In this document: positions 1 through 12,600 of the stretch, one piece after another
How the letters are laid out: the number at the start of each line of letters is the position of its first letter
How positions within the stretch are numbered: position 1 is the first letter of the stretch
Origin: Mastigias papua
Lineage: Eukaryota > Cnidaria > Scyphozoa > Rhizostomeae > Mastigiidae
NCBI GenBank assembly: GCA_964019165.1
Contig: OZ025268.1
Coordinates: 2,621,001-2,685,000 of the forward strand
Length of the DNA: 64,000 nucleotides
Direction: 5' to 3'
Program-made: the position numbers and the translations under genes
Notes under the pieces: model-generated
What the model was told of the DNA's origin: nothing
Seen by the model: only the letters and a program-made list of their open reading frames with translations
The model's database searches: none

Positions 1-21
1 CATATGAAGACAGCTGACAAC

Positions 22-83
22 TAAAATGAACGCAAAATCATTCATACCTGGATAAAATGAACGCAAAATCATTCATACCTGGA
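22..83. repeat. 31-bp tandem duplication carrying the splice donor
   Basis: Positions 22-52 and 53-83 are the same 31-bp unit. It includes the exon end and GTATGAATGA donor of the channel linker exon (minus strand). A second, identical donor therefore lies 31 nt further into the intron, with cut between 48 and 47. Confidence 0.85.
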
Positions 84-611
84 CAACTTTTTGACCTGGA
101 TTGATGCTTGCTTGTCTCAGTGGTGGCACAGATGGGAAAACACTCTCGAAAATACTGTCTTGACTAATTTTTCTCCCATTTGATTGGCCTTTAGATTTGC
201 CGAACGCTCCTTGGCAGTTTCCACTACTAACCATATCTCCATCTGAACTTGATATTTTACGGGTATTAGCAGTAATGCTGAGATTCGTGGGAGACAGTGA
301 TCTGGCCTCATTGCCTTCCAGATTCTGAGCAAAGCCTTCTATATGAGAGGCAGACATTGATATCTTTCGACGCAAGTTCGAGCCATTGCCATTTGACTTT
401 TGTTGCGGAACACGCTGCTCAGGAGGAGTAGGGCACGTGAACCTTAACACCGGCGACTTTCTCAAATTACCATTTAGTGGCCTAGCCTCACCCATTAGTG
501 AATCCGAAACGTTTTCCATCAGAGCTATCTCTTCTTGCTTCTTATCCATCTTTAATCTCTTCTTCTGTTTCTTTCGCTCTTTCTGCTTCTTTCTTCTTTG
601 GTGGTTATTTT
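79..611 (-). CDS. KCNH: KCNH exon: cytoplasmic linker between PAS and transmembrane region
   Basis: A 533 bp exon with acceptor TATATTGTTAG and donor CAG/GTATGA. It starts with a strongly basic, Lys/Arg-rich stretch ([15 protein letters not shown]). A Ser/Asn-rich disordered linker follows, carrying three RKIS motifs ([24 protein letters not shown]) that look like basophilic kinase sites. It ends GQKVVQ, where ERG channels read KVTQ before VLSLG. The linker itself is not conserved between families, so the call rests on phase, position and the ending. The donor is duplicated in a 31-bp tandem repeat just downstream. Confidence 0.75.
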
Positions 612-3600
612 CTAACAATATATAAAGTCAAAATTTCTTAATAAAAGTATGCTACAGATAAATTTGGCAAAAGCGAAAATTGATTTAATAGGGCAAGTCT
701 CCATTGGTTCGTAAAAACTCTCAACAATTCATTCATTCTAGTGAGACTGAGTCATCTAATCATATCCATTACTTCACAAAATTGCAATTCGAATGAGAAT
801 TTCAACAGCTTTTTTAGTCAATTCATAGTAAAGATAACAGTATCTTCATCACAGTTCCTATGTTTCAACTCCAGTCTGAATAACGGGTGACAATAATCAT
901 GCTATACCGCATGGTTGCCTTTGCAAAAACATTGATCAACTGAACATAGCACAACAAATCTGATTTTATCTTATCTTACTTCGTCTTTCTTTCAACTCAT
1001 TTCAAAGCGCTTTGCCACACGTTTGTTGTTCATAAGAAACCCAGCAAAAGGCCTATTTCTAAAATTTCTTTATTTTTGGACCTCTTTTGATGAAACTTTA
1101 GTACTAAAAGTTCTTTAATAGTTCCTCAATTTTAAGTGGATACTTAGTGCTATAGACATTGCAAATGCTCGGTGTTAAGGGCACTATGAACACTGCAAGT
1201 TTCAAACCAAAGTTGCCTATGATTCACCTTTTGCAAGGATTGCACACAATTTATATAAATTTCGCTACTCAAATCTCGATTGTTTGCGTAATAAGAACAG
1301 TCGAAATTGAAAAATTTCTTTTATAACTTTTTCGTTAGGGTTAGCAGTGAACGTTAAGTGGCTTTTTTGGACCTCTACTTGTATGCCTAGGGACCTTCTC
1401 CACCATGACAACGCTTAACACTAAGGTGGTTACAAAGTATGCTTCTAACAGAGGCTTCAGTTCACTTCATGAATTATACGCGAAACAAACCATGCAAACA
1501 TTTACAAAACTATCTTTCAAATATTCACTATGGCTATAACTCAATAAAATTTTAACATTCTTTTGATGTGGTATCATTCTATGTCTAGCCGGAGAGTGTA
1601 GTGCAGTTGCGATATTCCTGCTTCTTATATAATTCTGTTTCGATTCTTACAATACTCATGGCTCAAATGTATTTTCATTAAAAACTAGCAAGGCTGCATA
1701 TAGGGATATTTGAAGGTAAAACAGTATTCAAACTGTTATTAACATAGAAAAACAAAAAGACTATATAAAATCAATTATCAACTCAAAATTTGGCACAAGA
1801 AGTGGACATGCCGCACATAGGAGGGATGAGATGCAAACTTTTTTGGTCACCAGTAACTACTAAGTGTTTTAACCTGCCAAAAACTGAAAAAATTAGACCC
1901 TGGACTTCTAGAACGCGCCCATCATGTTTGCACAGCTGAATTCTGATGATTTGTTCAAGGAGGTATTGGCTTCACAGCAATTCAAACACAAAATAGAAGA
2001 TTACCAAAAAGGTCCATCTTGGTTTGGAGACGATCATATCAAGTATTAAAGACACAAAGAAACTGGCAATGAGTACTATCGTACTATTTGAAAGCTTGGG
2101 AATTCTTCTTTAAGTACCACTTCAATTGCTGATGTTGGCAACCATGATCTCGAACCTATTTCGATCTTGAGCAAGATGCAGAAGCTCTCTTTTTCAGATA
2201 CTATCTGCATAAGGGCATACGGCTTTGAAAATCTACTAGGCCTACATATTGTGCTGAGATTTGGGCCTAAGAAAGCTGATAGGTTGATATAAATTTATCA
2301 TTCAAATAGTCCCGTAGGTCCATCATCTCTTCGATTCCACCTGCATATATTTCCTATGTTAATCTGTGTACTACGGTGGTCTTTTCTGTAGTGCCTCTCT
2401 GTCTGTGCAACACTGCAGACAGAGTCCAAAAAAATGTCCAACCTTCCTCTGGCTGTCAAATCCTCATAACAAATCTTCTTCAAGTTCTTGGACTCTGTAC
2501 TGTGTAGATCTCCAAAAATATTTTACTGTAGAAGGGTTATGCCTTTCACGGTCGATGTCGCATTAACAAAAATTTTACTGAAATTGGATTGTTGATAAAA
2601 ATTACTATGCTTTCCTCAAATATGACATAGAAAGCAAATCTTCCTCCGGCTCACAGCCGTGGAGTCGTGACTTGTTCTGGACTCTGACTGCAGAGTTACA
2701 CAATGTCTAACATTCTTGCTGAGGAAGATAGCCTAACGAAAGTTTTAGAGCTGAAATCATAACACAACAAAGAAAGTTCCAATACCGGGCCAAAAGAACT
2801 TTTCCAATAAAAAGCGTGTATTCCAAAATTTGATTGAATAAAAAATTTGACAAACAGAATTCACTGGTTGAGGGACTGAGGGTAAGCATGAGTTAAAAAA
2901 CTTCACTGTCCAAAAGACACAGGGTAAACCGTTCAATTTCTGTGGCTTCATGAATGATTGCGTTCATCATAAATGCTCACCAGTTTCCTTTCCCCAATAA
3001 ATATCAAATCAATTACCAGTATTCAAATACGTGCTCAAGAGACGTTGTCTATCTCCTGTGTAAACTAAACTTTAAAAATCGAAACACTCACATACCACTT
3101 AATCTAGCTTTTACTTCATCTTCATTCAACTGGTCGTAGCTGACAACGTACATAAGAATCTCACCCTTTTCACCTCGAACAGGCGTGATCAGAACAGAGC
3201 AGAAAAACTTGGTGCCTAAAGAGAAGAAAGATTAATAAAAGTGGCTGTGCAACAAAGATGCGTGACAAAGGGAGCATCAATCTACTATGCTGTGTGGCAG
3301 GTGCTTGTTAGCTCAAATATCACCAACATAAACACATCTTTTTAATATGATGTATAATGCAAACTACATAAACACAGTGTGTTTCTAAAGTTATATTTAC
3401 TAAATTGTATGATTACTATGCATTAGCAACTGATATCAATAATTAAAACCACCTTATCTCTACAGAGAATGCACTATGAATAAATTCCCAGAGCATGCTA
3501 TTGCATTTGCATGAAAAAGAGAGTACCAAGTCGACATGGACGGCTATAAGAACAAAGCATCCTCCAAAACGACCATGGCAGACATTCCCCGGTCATTTTA

Positions 3601-6600
3601 CTTCAAAGAACCTTGAGCCAAAACTATCGTACGAAAAGTACAAGGAAAAACACTTAGGTATCTCAGATAGATTTTATGCATAAAAATTGCTTCAACATAA
3701 GCCGCTGCCTAACTTAATGAATATATGAACATGTTCACTATCTGAAAATAAAATGACATTAAAAAATATCCTATGGATGTGAGAAGCTTGGAAAACAAAC
3801 TGAAAAGTCAAACTGAAACAATCTGATTCTCGAAACACAAGTGTCCGTAGCCTAGTCCATGTTTGCCTACACGGCATCATCACAAGCACAAATCACCTAA
3901 GCATTGTAAGAATAAGAAAAAAGAAGAAAACTTATCACAGCTGTTAAAAGTTTCGAAAGTCATAATGAGGTGCTGGAAATGGACAGGAAGTAATGCAGTA
4001 TGTATACATGAGAAAAAGTCTTTGAAATTCAAACATATTTTGATAAGGCTAAGGCGCACAACTACAGGGAGTCCTGGAGATCTAAATTCCCGCTTTTTCA
4101 AGCGGATCAAAGTACCCTGGTTCTTGAAAAATCATGGAACTGCTCATTGTACTTTTGCTAAGAAGATCTGCATATCCTCATAAACTTGAAGGAAGCAAAA
4201 TCGTGAGAATTTCTCTAACGGTTCCTCCGAAAATATCAACCCAAGCTAGATCCCATTTAAACAAGTTTAATTATGCTCTTTCTGTGTACTTGGATTTACC
4301 CTTTAAAATTTCCCGTTGCGCGACAGCAGGTATACAGTACAACACGAACAAAAACAATGGAAATGAGTATTGAAAAAGGCTTGGAAATTTTGACAGGCAA
4401 TGGCAAAGCAAAGACCTTCGGTTCGCTCCATCTGCTCAGATTGCTGTCCAGACATCTTTGACTATTAACAATAGGCCTCTCCAGGGATGTCTAGACTTAA
4501 CAAGACTGGAACAGAGCCGAGCGGCAAATCGAGACTGATAAAATATGGCGTAAAGCTTGATGGAAAGCAATGATGGAAAACTGATAGCTGATCAACTGTC
4601 GGCTCTATTCAACTACTGTGAATGTTAAAGAAATATTTATAAAAAGTGGCTTTTGAATTCCGGCTATTGAATTATCATAATGTAACTAGCAGATGTTAGA
4701 TGCAAAAATAATAGATTTAGAAATAATGATGAAATTTGTTTATGAATAGTTTTTTGTGTTTTCATGTGTAAGATCAGCAACATATATCCTGCAATATAAG
4801 TACTCTAAAACCTCTCGCTGTATTTGGAAGTTCTTCAGGACATCTTATATACCTCATTTGAACATTGGTTATAAAAGTCTATACCCTTTCTACTTCTAAT
4901 TAGCTGAATATGGGACGAATTCGCAATGTTCTATTTATTTATATGACATGTCTTAACCTTTAGGATACGTTGCTTCTATCAATCAACATGGCATATCTTA
5001 GGTACCTAACTGGAAGCATAGTAATATCATGATAACATGAAAGATCTATACGCCTAATCATTCTTCTGGTTTTTTTCCCAATTCAATGTGAACAGCCTAA
5101 GCGAGCCTTAACAATTAATACTACATATTTTATTCAACTACATATGGTAAATACAACATGATTCCATTTAGCACAACATTTCAGATGCACCATCTACTGG
5201 AGGTACATGTTCTATTTCAATGGCACTGGTGTTAAGAATGTTCATTCTTCTTTGAAAGGCAATTCTGAGGTATTTTGCGAGGCTCCTTAAGTTTTTAATG
5301 TTTTTGGTATTCATTAATTTACTAAAACTGATCTGGTTTCTCTTCAGCAAATATCTGCTACAAATATATTGTATTCTAATTTCTTTGTAAGCAGGGCATA
5401 TCAATAAAAAGTGTATTTCATCTTCAACTTTGCCCGTGTTGCAATTTCTACAAGCTCGTAATGGCCTATCTACTTTATTTTAAATCTTCTCTTTTCTACA
5501 TCTAGACTATGATTTGATATCCTAAACCAAATAATTATTTTCTACCATTGAATCCTGGCATATTTAAATATTTTCTGGGTTTAGCAATGTCTTAAATTCT
5601 TTGTAAGACTCAAGTTTTGGATATTGGTTTACAGTGCTGCGCCGTTTTTGAAATTGTATGTCCTCTATTCGCGTATGGAAAATGCGAATAAATTGTTCAT
5701 CATTGCCCACCCCTAGTGAGAGCCAAACATGACTGAAACCGTACTCAAAGAGAATCATCTTAATTCTAGCAGACGAACAATCAACATTCTTATCAACTAG
5801 CTGTAGCTGTAACTTGCATGCTTTAACTTTTCTTCTAATTTCAAACCTTAAAACCAAAATTCAACCGGGCGTTTGAGGTATGTACATATAATGACATAAC
5901 TTAACCTTAGCCTATTAGGATATGTCACTTCTTTTGGTCAACATGGCATAGTCTTAGGTACCTAACTGGAAGCGTAGTAATATCGTGATAACATGAAAGA
6001 CCAATATGTCTGACAGGTCTTCTGGTTTTGTCTACAATAGTTCTAGTCGCTGTTCACATTCTCAAGTTTATAATCAGGCTGCGATTTCCAACGAATGTTT
6101 CAATTTCTATATGATAGCAATGAACCGTACAGTTGAAAGGAGTCAGACAATCCCGTGGAAGAGACTAGCTAGCAAGCTACACTCTTTTTTTATAAGAGCA
6201 ATTTTATAGCAACATGAACCTCAAAATTGATGGGAAATTAAGAACAAATTAAGAACAAGCTGAAGCTGAAGCACTGTCGTAAAATGATATGAAACTGATA
6301 TAAAACTTTTTAAGCTCTACAATGTTTGCTAAAAGTCCTCGAAACATCCAAATCATCAGTGTGTAAAACAGGCCGTAAGTGTATCAAGACTTTTGGCAAG
6401 GATTATATATCTGTAAGAACGTATATCTTTCATCTTCTGCAAGTGTTATTGCATATAGTACATGTTTCATAAACACCCAATGTTGTCTTGTATATTGCCT
6501 AATGTCTAAATTGCCTACACCCCAATAATTAAGAACAGATTATGAACAATCCAGCCTCAAAAGTTTGGAAAAATTAAGAACAGCCAGCCTCAAACTCAAT

Positions 6601-9600
6601 TCTACTGGTTCTTACAAAAAGAATAGAGTCTAGCCAACTACTCAGTTTGTCAGTCAATTAGCCAGCCAGGCAGGAAAACGAACACTAATTTAGTCACCAT
6701 TTAATTAACTATCCGATCAATCAATCAGTCAGTCAGTCAGTCAGTCAGTCAGTCAGTCAGTCAGTCAGTCAGTCAGTCAGTCAATCAGTCAGTCAGTCAG
6801 TAAATCAAGCAAGCAATCAATCAATCAATTACAGGAAGAATTAATCAATTGATGGACTGATTGAACATGCTGATAAATAAATGTCCTATTGTCTTGAACA
6901 GAAGTTCCAACTAAATTTATAACAATTTAAACATGCCTCATGCGAGAAGGCCATAACAGTTCACTCATCATGATTCACAAGATCTGAATGCCTCTGTGAC
7001 TGAGAACACATAACTCCTGTTCCTTTAATTTTACAGCTATGATTTGGTCAAATGGCTTTTTTCAAACTGATGTCAATAAAACAAAATACTCCCTCAGAGC
7101 AAGCTGGGAATGACAAGTATACCGAATCACTCGCTCAAAAGAAACAAAGGCATCGAAACTCAACCAAAACAATCAAATTGTTAATAATATGATGTCAAAA
7201 AGAAAAGTACATTAGGAGCTTAGGATGTAAATATTTTATACGAAAGTCTATTAGCTACTGAGGGCGATTAAAAAATCTACTAAGAAGATTAAAGATCGAA
7301 TTGCCTGAGCTGCTTGATACATGTTTTAAAATGAAGGATTACATGGTATTGGAAGGAAGCTTTGTTTCTCATTTCATTTTCGCTTAATTCTTTGATGATT
7401 TTCAGCAAAACTACGAAACTTCTAACGTAAGCTATATTAGGAAAATTATTTTCATAACCAAGTCAACAAGGTGAAGAGCTAAGCTCTACAGAAAGTTACG
7501 ACCGCTCAGGTATAATGATGACAACAGTGTCTTAGATGCAATATATAATTTGTACCATGACCGATTACGATCCAAGATTACCTCCAAATTCATTATGTCC
7601 CTAAAAAGTAAAACGTTGTTTTACAGGAAAGATTTTTTGCCCAGTACTGAAACTATCTTGGCTGTTTTGTTTGAGTTCTGAAACTTCTTTGGACATTTTC
7701 AGCAAGAATATTCGAGTTTGTATAACACTGCAGTTTTACATAGACGAATGGGCACTATACAAACATAACACTGAAATATACAGATTTTCATATTGAAATC
7801 GATGCAAATAAAACGAGAAACATAACAAAGAACATCTACGCTTGAGTGAAAATTGGAATTTCAAATGTGTATCAACTAATCAACCTTCTAAGGCCTCAGA
7901 AATTCAGTACTGAACTTTCTTAACTTTTTGAGCAATCGAGTACTGCTTTCTTATAAACTACTTTCTTATGCAAAAAAGTGCTGGGTGCCTTAAAAGAAAC
8001 TTAAGCACATCGCAACAGTCTATATGACAGTGAGGTATTCCTGGACTGTAGCCAATAAGAGGGCTCCAGTCTGAAAAACAATACCCAAGAAGCTGTAGAG
8101 ATTGCATGTGTCAAAAACAAACAGGAATACTACCCCAAAGACCTCGTAATCACCCAGAGACTTGAGGCATTAATCTATGGTTAGAAAGACAATACAATGA
8201 TATGGATACACATTGTTCTATAAGAAACCAAGCTTCAAGGTCTAGTCCATAAAGTTCCTTATTTTTGGGCCTCTATTGACTACACTTTAGTACTAACAGT
8301 TCGTTGATAGTTCATCAATTTTAACTGCACATGTAGCACCTTGAAAAATAGTACGAAAGCAAGAAAAGATTGTAATTGCCAAATGCTTAGGAAGGATACT
8401 AAAATCTATACACTTATCTACGAACCATATGCTTCATAGATGACACACAATTCTTGCAAATCTTTTTGAGATGAATGGAACAGGATTCCCAATTCTTTAT
8501 CGCTTGCAGTGATACAAATTGTCGAAAGTGAAAACTCCTTTAGTGGCTCTGTCCTTAGCAGTATAATTATCTATGCATTTTGGTCTTAACATACGCAGGT
8601 TTCTTATAAAGTGGTTTACAATAAAATGGGTACATCTAGTTGTGTACAAATCTAACGACGTTTGTCATAAGCTAAAACAACAGATTCGAGATAGGAATAC
8701 TTCAAACTCCCAATCGGTGCAAAATCTCCATAAAATACGATATGAACTACATATTGTGAGGATGAAACACACCATCTGTGAAAAAAGTGAAATGGAAATT
8801 CGACGGTCTCACGGGTCTGTTACAGGGTGAGACTGACTAATTGCAATGCAGACCTAATCAAGACAGCCATATTAGACGCTATTCACATTGAGTCTCTGTA
8901 TCGTTGCCAACCACCCCTACTACGATTACTGCCTACTACGAAGAAAGAATAACAAAGTACCTGTACAGCTGAAAGCCTTTATAATAACACAAATCGCTCT
9001 TCCAAACTTTATTAAACAGCAAACGATTATCTTGAAATGGAGCCAATTATCTACGCACAACTTACTGTTTTATGAGTGACCGAATGGCATTTGTGGTACC
9101 AGTAATTTCAAACTCAATTTGAAATCATGCAAGCATGCGGGTTCCTGTTAAACGCACTGTAATCCATAATTAACGATATCAAAAACACAAAGTAATCTCT
9201 GCGCCTGCTCGAACAGTTATATTATTGATACTAAAATCCCAAATAAAATTTATATTCTCAGTGATCAGGATTAAAGGTGCCGAAGAACAACAGCCTGCAG
9301 GTATTGGGCGTTGTGGCTGGGGCATCAAAGCAGAAGTAAATTGTGAATCAAACAGGTAGCTAATTTCAAACAGCATTGTGTAAACTGACTGCACAGTTAA
9401 AACTGTTCGGACAAAATTGAGTGTTTATTTATAGCAATGACATCATTTTATACTGATTATTATCACGCAAGTTGTCACTCATGAACTGACCTAATCAATC
9501 GAAAAGTACAAAAGATTCACAAGAAATACTCTTGAGTACCGAATAATCTAACCCCCCCCTCCACCCGATTGTTAATTTTTGAAAATTTTTCCAACCCTCC

Positions 9601-12600
9601 CGCACTTATTCCAACCCTCATTTAGTACTTTTGAGATTTTTTCAGTGAACTTGTGTTTTTTGCAGGGAATATCCTCATTTACTTACAGACTAACCAGAAA
9701 TTTATTTAATAATAGCTTACACTACAACTATAAGTTCCTTTGCCTTGCTGGTTATTGACAATATTTGATTACTCATTTTTACCAAGTAGTTCATTGTAAA
9801 ATCAATGTTATATTTTCCAACTTCCCATTTGTTCCAACCCCAATTATCAACTTTCAGAATATTTTCCAACCTCCCAATTATTCCGCCCGCCCGCCCCCCC
9901 CCCAGGTTATGCAGCACTCAGGAGTAGTTGCATGTGGTCAAAATATCATCTACATAAAGGAATCTTATGTTCTAGATGATTCAATAAAACGGAAATACAC
10001 GTTTTTGTAAAGGGTCGCTTCATAAGGAACCGACATGTCGATGCCTTGAAAAATTTAAGAAATTTGTGCTACTAAAGACAACCCCTAAGGAACTTTCAAT
10101 TCCAGATATATTTATACATGCATACAATTGAGAGCCATGGACTGAGTTCCATTCATTGCAGTTAAACTCAATCAAATTCACGTGAATTGTGCTTAATTGA
10201 TATAGCAGTGCTACTTGGGAGGCGCGAGGGGGGGGGCTTGCGTTGAAACTTAGAATGTTTAATACTATCACGTCTCAATAACTAGCACTTGTAGTGCCTG
10301 TATGATACGAACTGTAGAATTAAATCTAAGGAACAATTAAAGAGCCCTTAGTACTCCAATGTTGTCAAACGAGGCATAAAAACAATGAACTTTAATAACT
10401 ATGCCTTGAGCTAGGTTCCTTCGCTTCGGCCCAGTTATGTGAAAATGTGATTCAGCGCTAAGAAATAAATTTTTCTACTTTCAACTGTGATTGCTGACCA
10501 TTTTCCATGCTTACTAGACCATTATTGCAAGACCATAAATTTCAACACACAAAAATCAGCTTAATAAAGCCTTGTTTTAAGTTTAAGTCTTGAAAAATGG
10601 ATTCAACGTGACCACGATCAACTGGGCCAACGTAAACATAGGCTTAGAGTCGATCTTCTTTCGGCCAAAAAATGAAGAGAATCTAAATATTGCAAGCGGC
10701 TATAGCACTTTCAGTCAAGCAGCTCAAATGAAAGGAGTAATTCTGAAAGCCATCTTACAACCACAACAGATTCTGAAAAATAACACAGGTATATTTAGCT
10801 ATGCTTCTTAAGTCTCTAACTAGATCCTTGGTTTAGACACTAAAAATATCTCCTTCCATAGCAATATATTTCCCAAAATCCTTTGAAAGTTAATCCAATT
10901 ATACGAAAAAAGGGAACAGAAAGCATCCAAGCCCAGGTGGAATATAAGCAGCTTGGGATCTCGTTCTTCTCCGAAGTAGACAATTAACAATTTGAAAGCA
11001 ATCAGAAGAATATTACTCGGTCATACCTAAATCAGCAGCAAGGCTAAATATATAGCTTTCTTGTGACCAAATATTCATCAAAATAAACGATATGACATTT
11101 GCACTAACTCGGTTTAATTAAAGGCACACGACATTCAGAATGATTTAATCAAGGGATTCGAGCGTACGTTTAAGGAGAGTTTTCTCAAAGATTTCTCATA
11201 CGAACAATTTGCTATGCATACCCTATTGCCAAAGGTGATTGCTGTGATTACCAGGCGTGTGTCTTTTTCGACATGTACTGAAGTGATTTCACTGCAAGCA
11301 AGAAACGGCATACCAGTATCGCTTAAGATCTTTTTGTCGATAGCTAAATGGGAGGTTCGTTACAAAGCTATGTGCACCTTTGTCTTTGCGAATCAAAAGC
11401 CGTTCTGCAAATAGAACGGGAGATAATCTGCGGAATGGTAAATCTGCAAGCTTGTTTTGCAAGCTTGGAAATAATTTGAAAAAGTCTCTTGAAATGACCA
11501 CGTTGGAAGCCCTAACTATGCACCATGTGGTACTTTCAGACATGAATATGGTTCATGAAGAGCGCAACATGTGTTTTGACCACAGTGTTGTGGAATTATA
11601 GACGTTGAGGAAAGTTGATGCCATTTTCAGAAGATTACTAAGTTCACAATAGAGATGTTTCAAAGTCTTTGCAAGAGAAAACACCCTCATTTGAAAGTGA
11701 TTCTATCATTGCTGCGAGGGTAGAAAAGAAACTTGATCTGCACTGTCGTCTGTTAATCCATTGATTTCATGAACTACCTGAAAGGCCGTTTATCAAATTG
11801 CCTAAAAACCTTGCCGATAAAGAGCCATTTCTTGGAAGAAGGAGACAGATGGAGAATGAAGATCACACTTAAAAACCAGCACATCTAAGCACATCGCACA
11901 AATTTCAATAAACACTGATATACCTTCTAGTGCAACCTTACCCATAAGAGATTGAGAGTTCATCCAAAACAAAATATTTTCGCAACGTTGTAGTGTTAAA
12001 ACATAGACGTAACAGCAGACGCAAGCGTGATATGCCATCTAAAGCAAGTCAGATTAGACCCATAGAAGATCATTATTCAACCTGCATGTTGCCACAATAG
12101 AATATTCTTACTAGGATTCTTGTATACACTGTGGTAATACTGAAATCGTTCATCATCTCTTCATATAAAGAGGTCGTAGGAGCAGATACAGCACAGACAT
12201 TGTTATAGAAAGCAAAGAAACTGGTACAGCTTCAAATTAGATGTTGCTATAATATGCTACGCTTATTAGAGTTCTTTATACATTATGATACTGGAAAGCA
12301 GCAGATAGGGCACAGAGAGTGATATGGAAAGCAAGGAAACTCATATGGCTCACGATGAATCATAACATGCAGGATAGAATGCAAAAGGTTAGAGGCCTTT
12401 CGCGTACTGTGCAATTTACCATGAAACAACCACCTTTTAACAGAAGATAATGATGATAATATCAAGCTTACCTAATTGTGTTTGTTTTATCGAAGGTTCC
12501 TTGACAGTAAAAAACTAAACTTTCAAAAATCAATAGGGAGCCTTGAAGGGCGGAACGTCGTAAAAGAGTTCAATTGAAAATCAGTCACAGACCTTACCTA

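Noticed and set aside
3495..4183. Lys-rich plus-strand frames
   Set aside because: They lie within the channel intron and have no recognisable domain or splice context.
6717..6829. CRISPR-like array
   Set aside because: It is a simple tetranucleotide repeat without spacers, in a eukaryotic intron.
11214..11601. Overlapping frames on both strands as a gene
   Set aside because: There are no motifs, and frames of similar length occur on both strands, so neither is supported.
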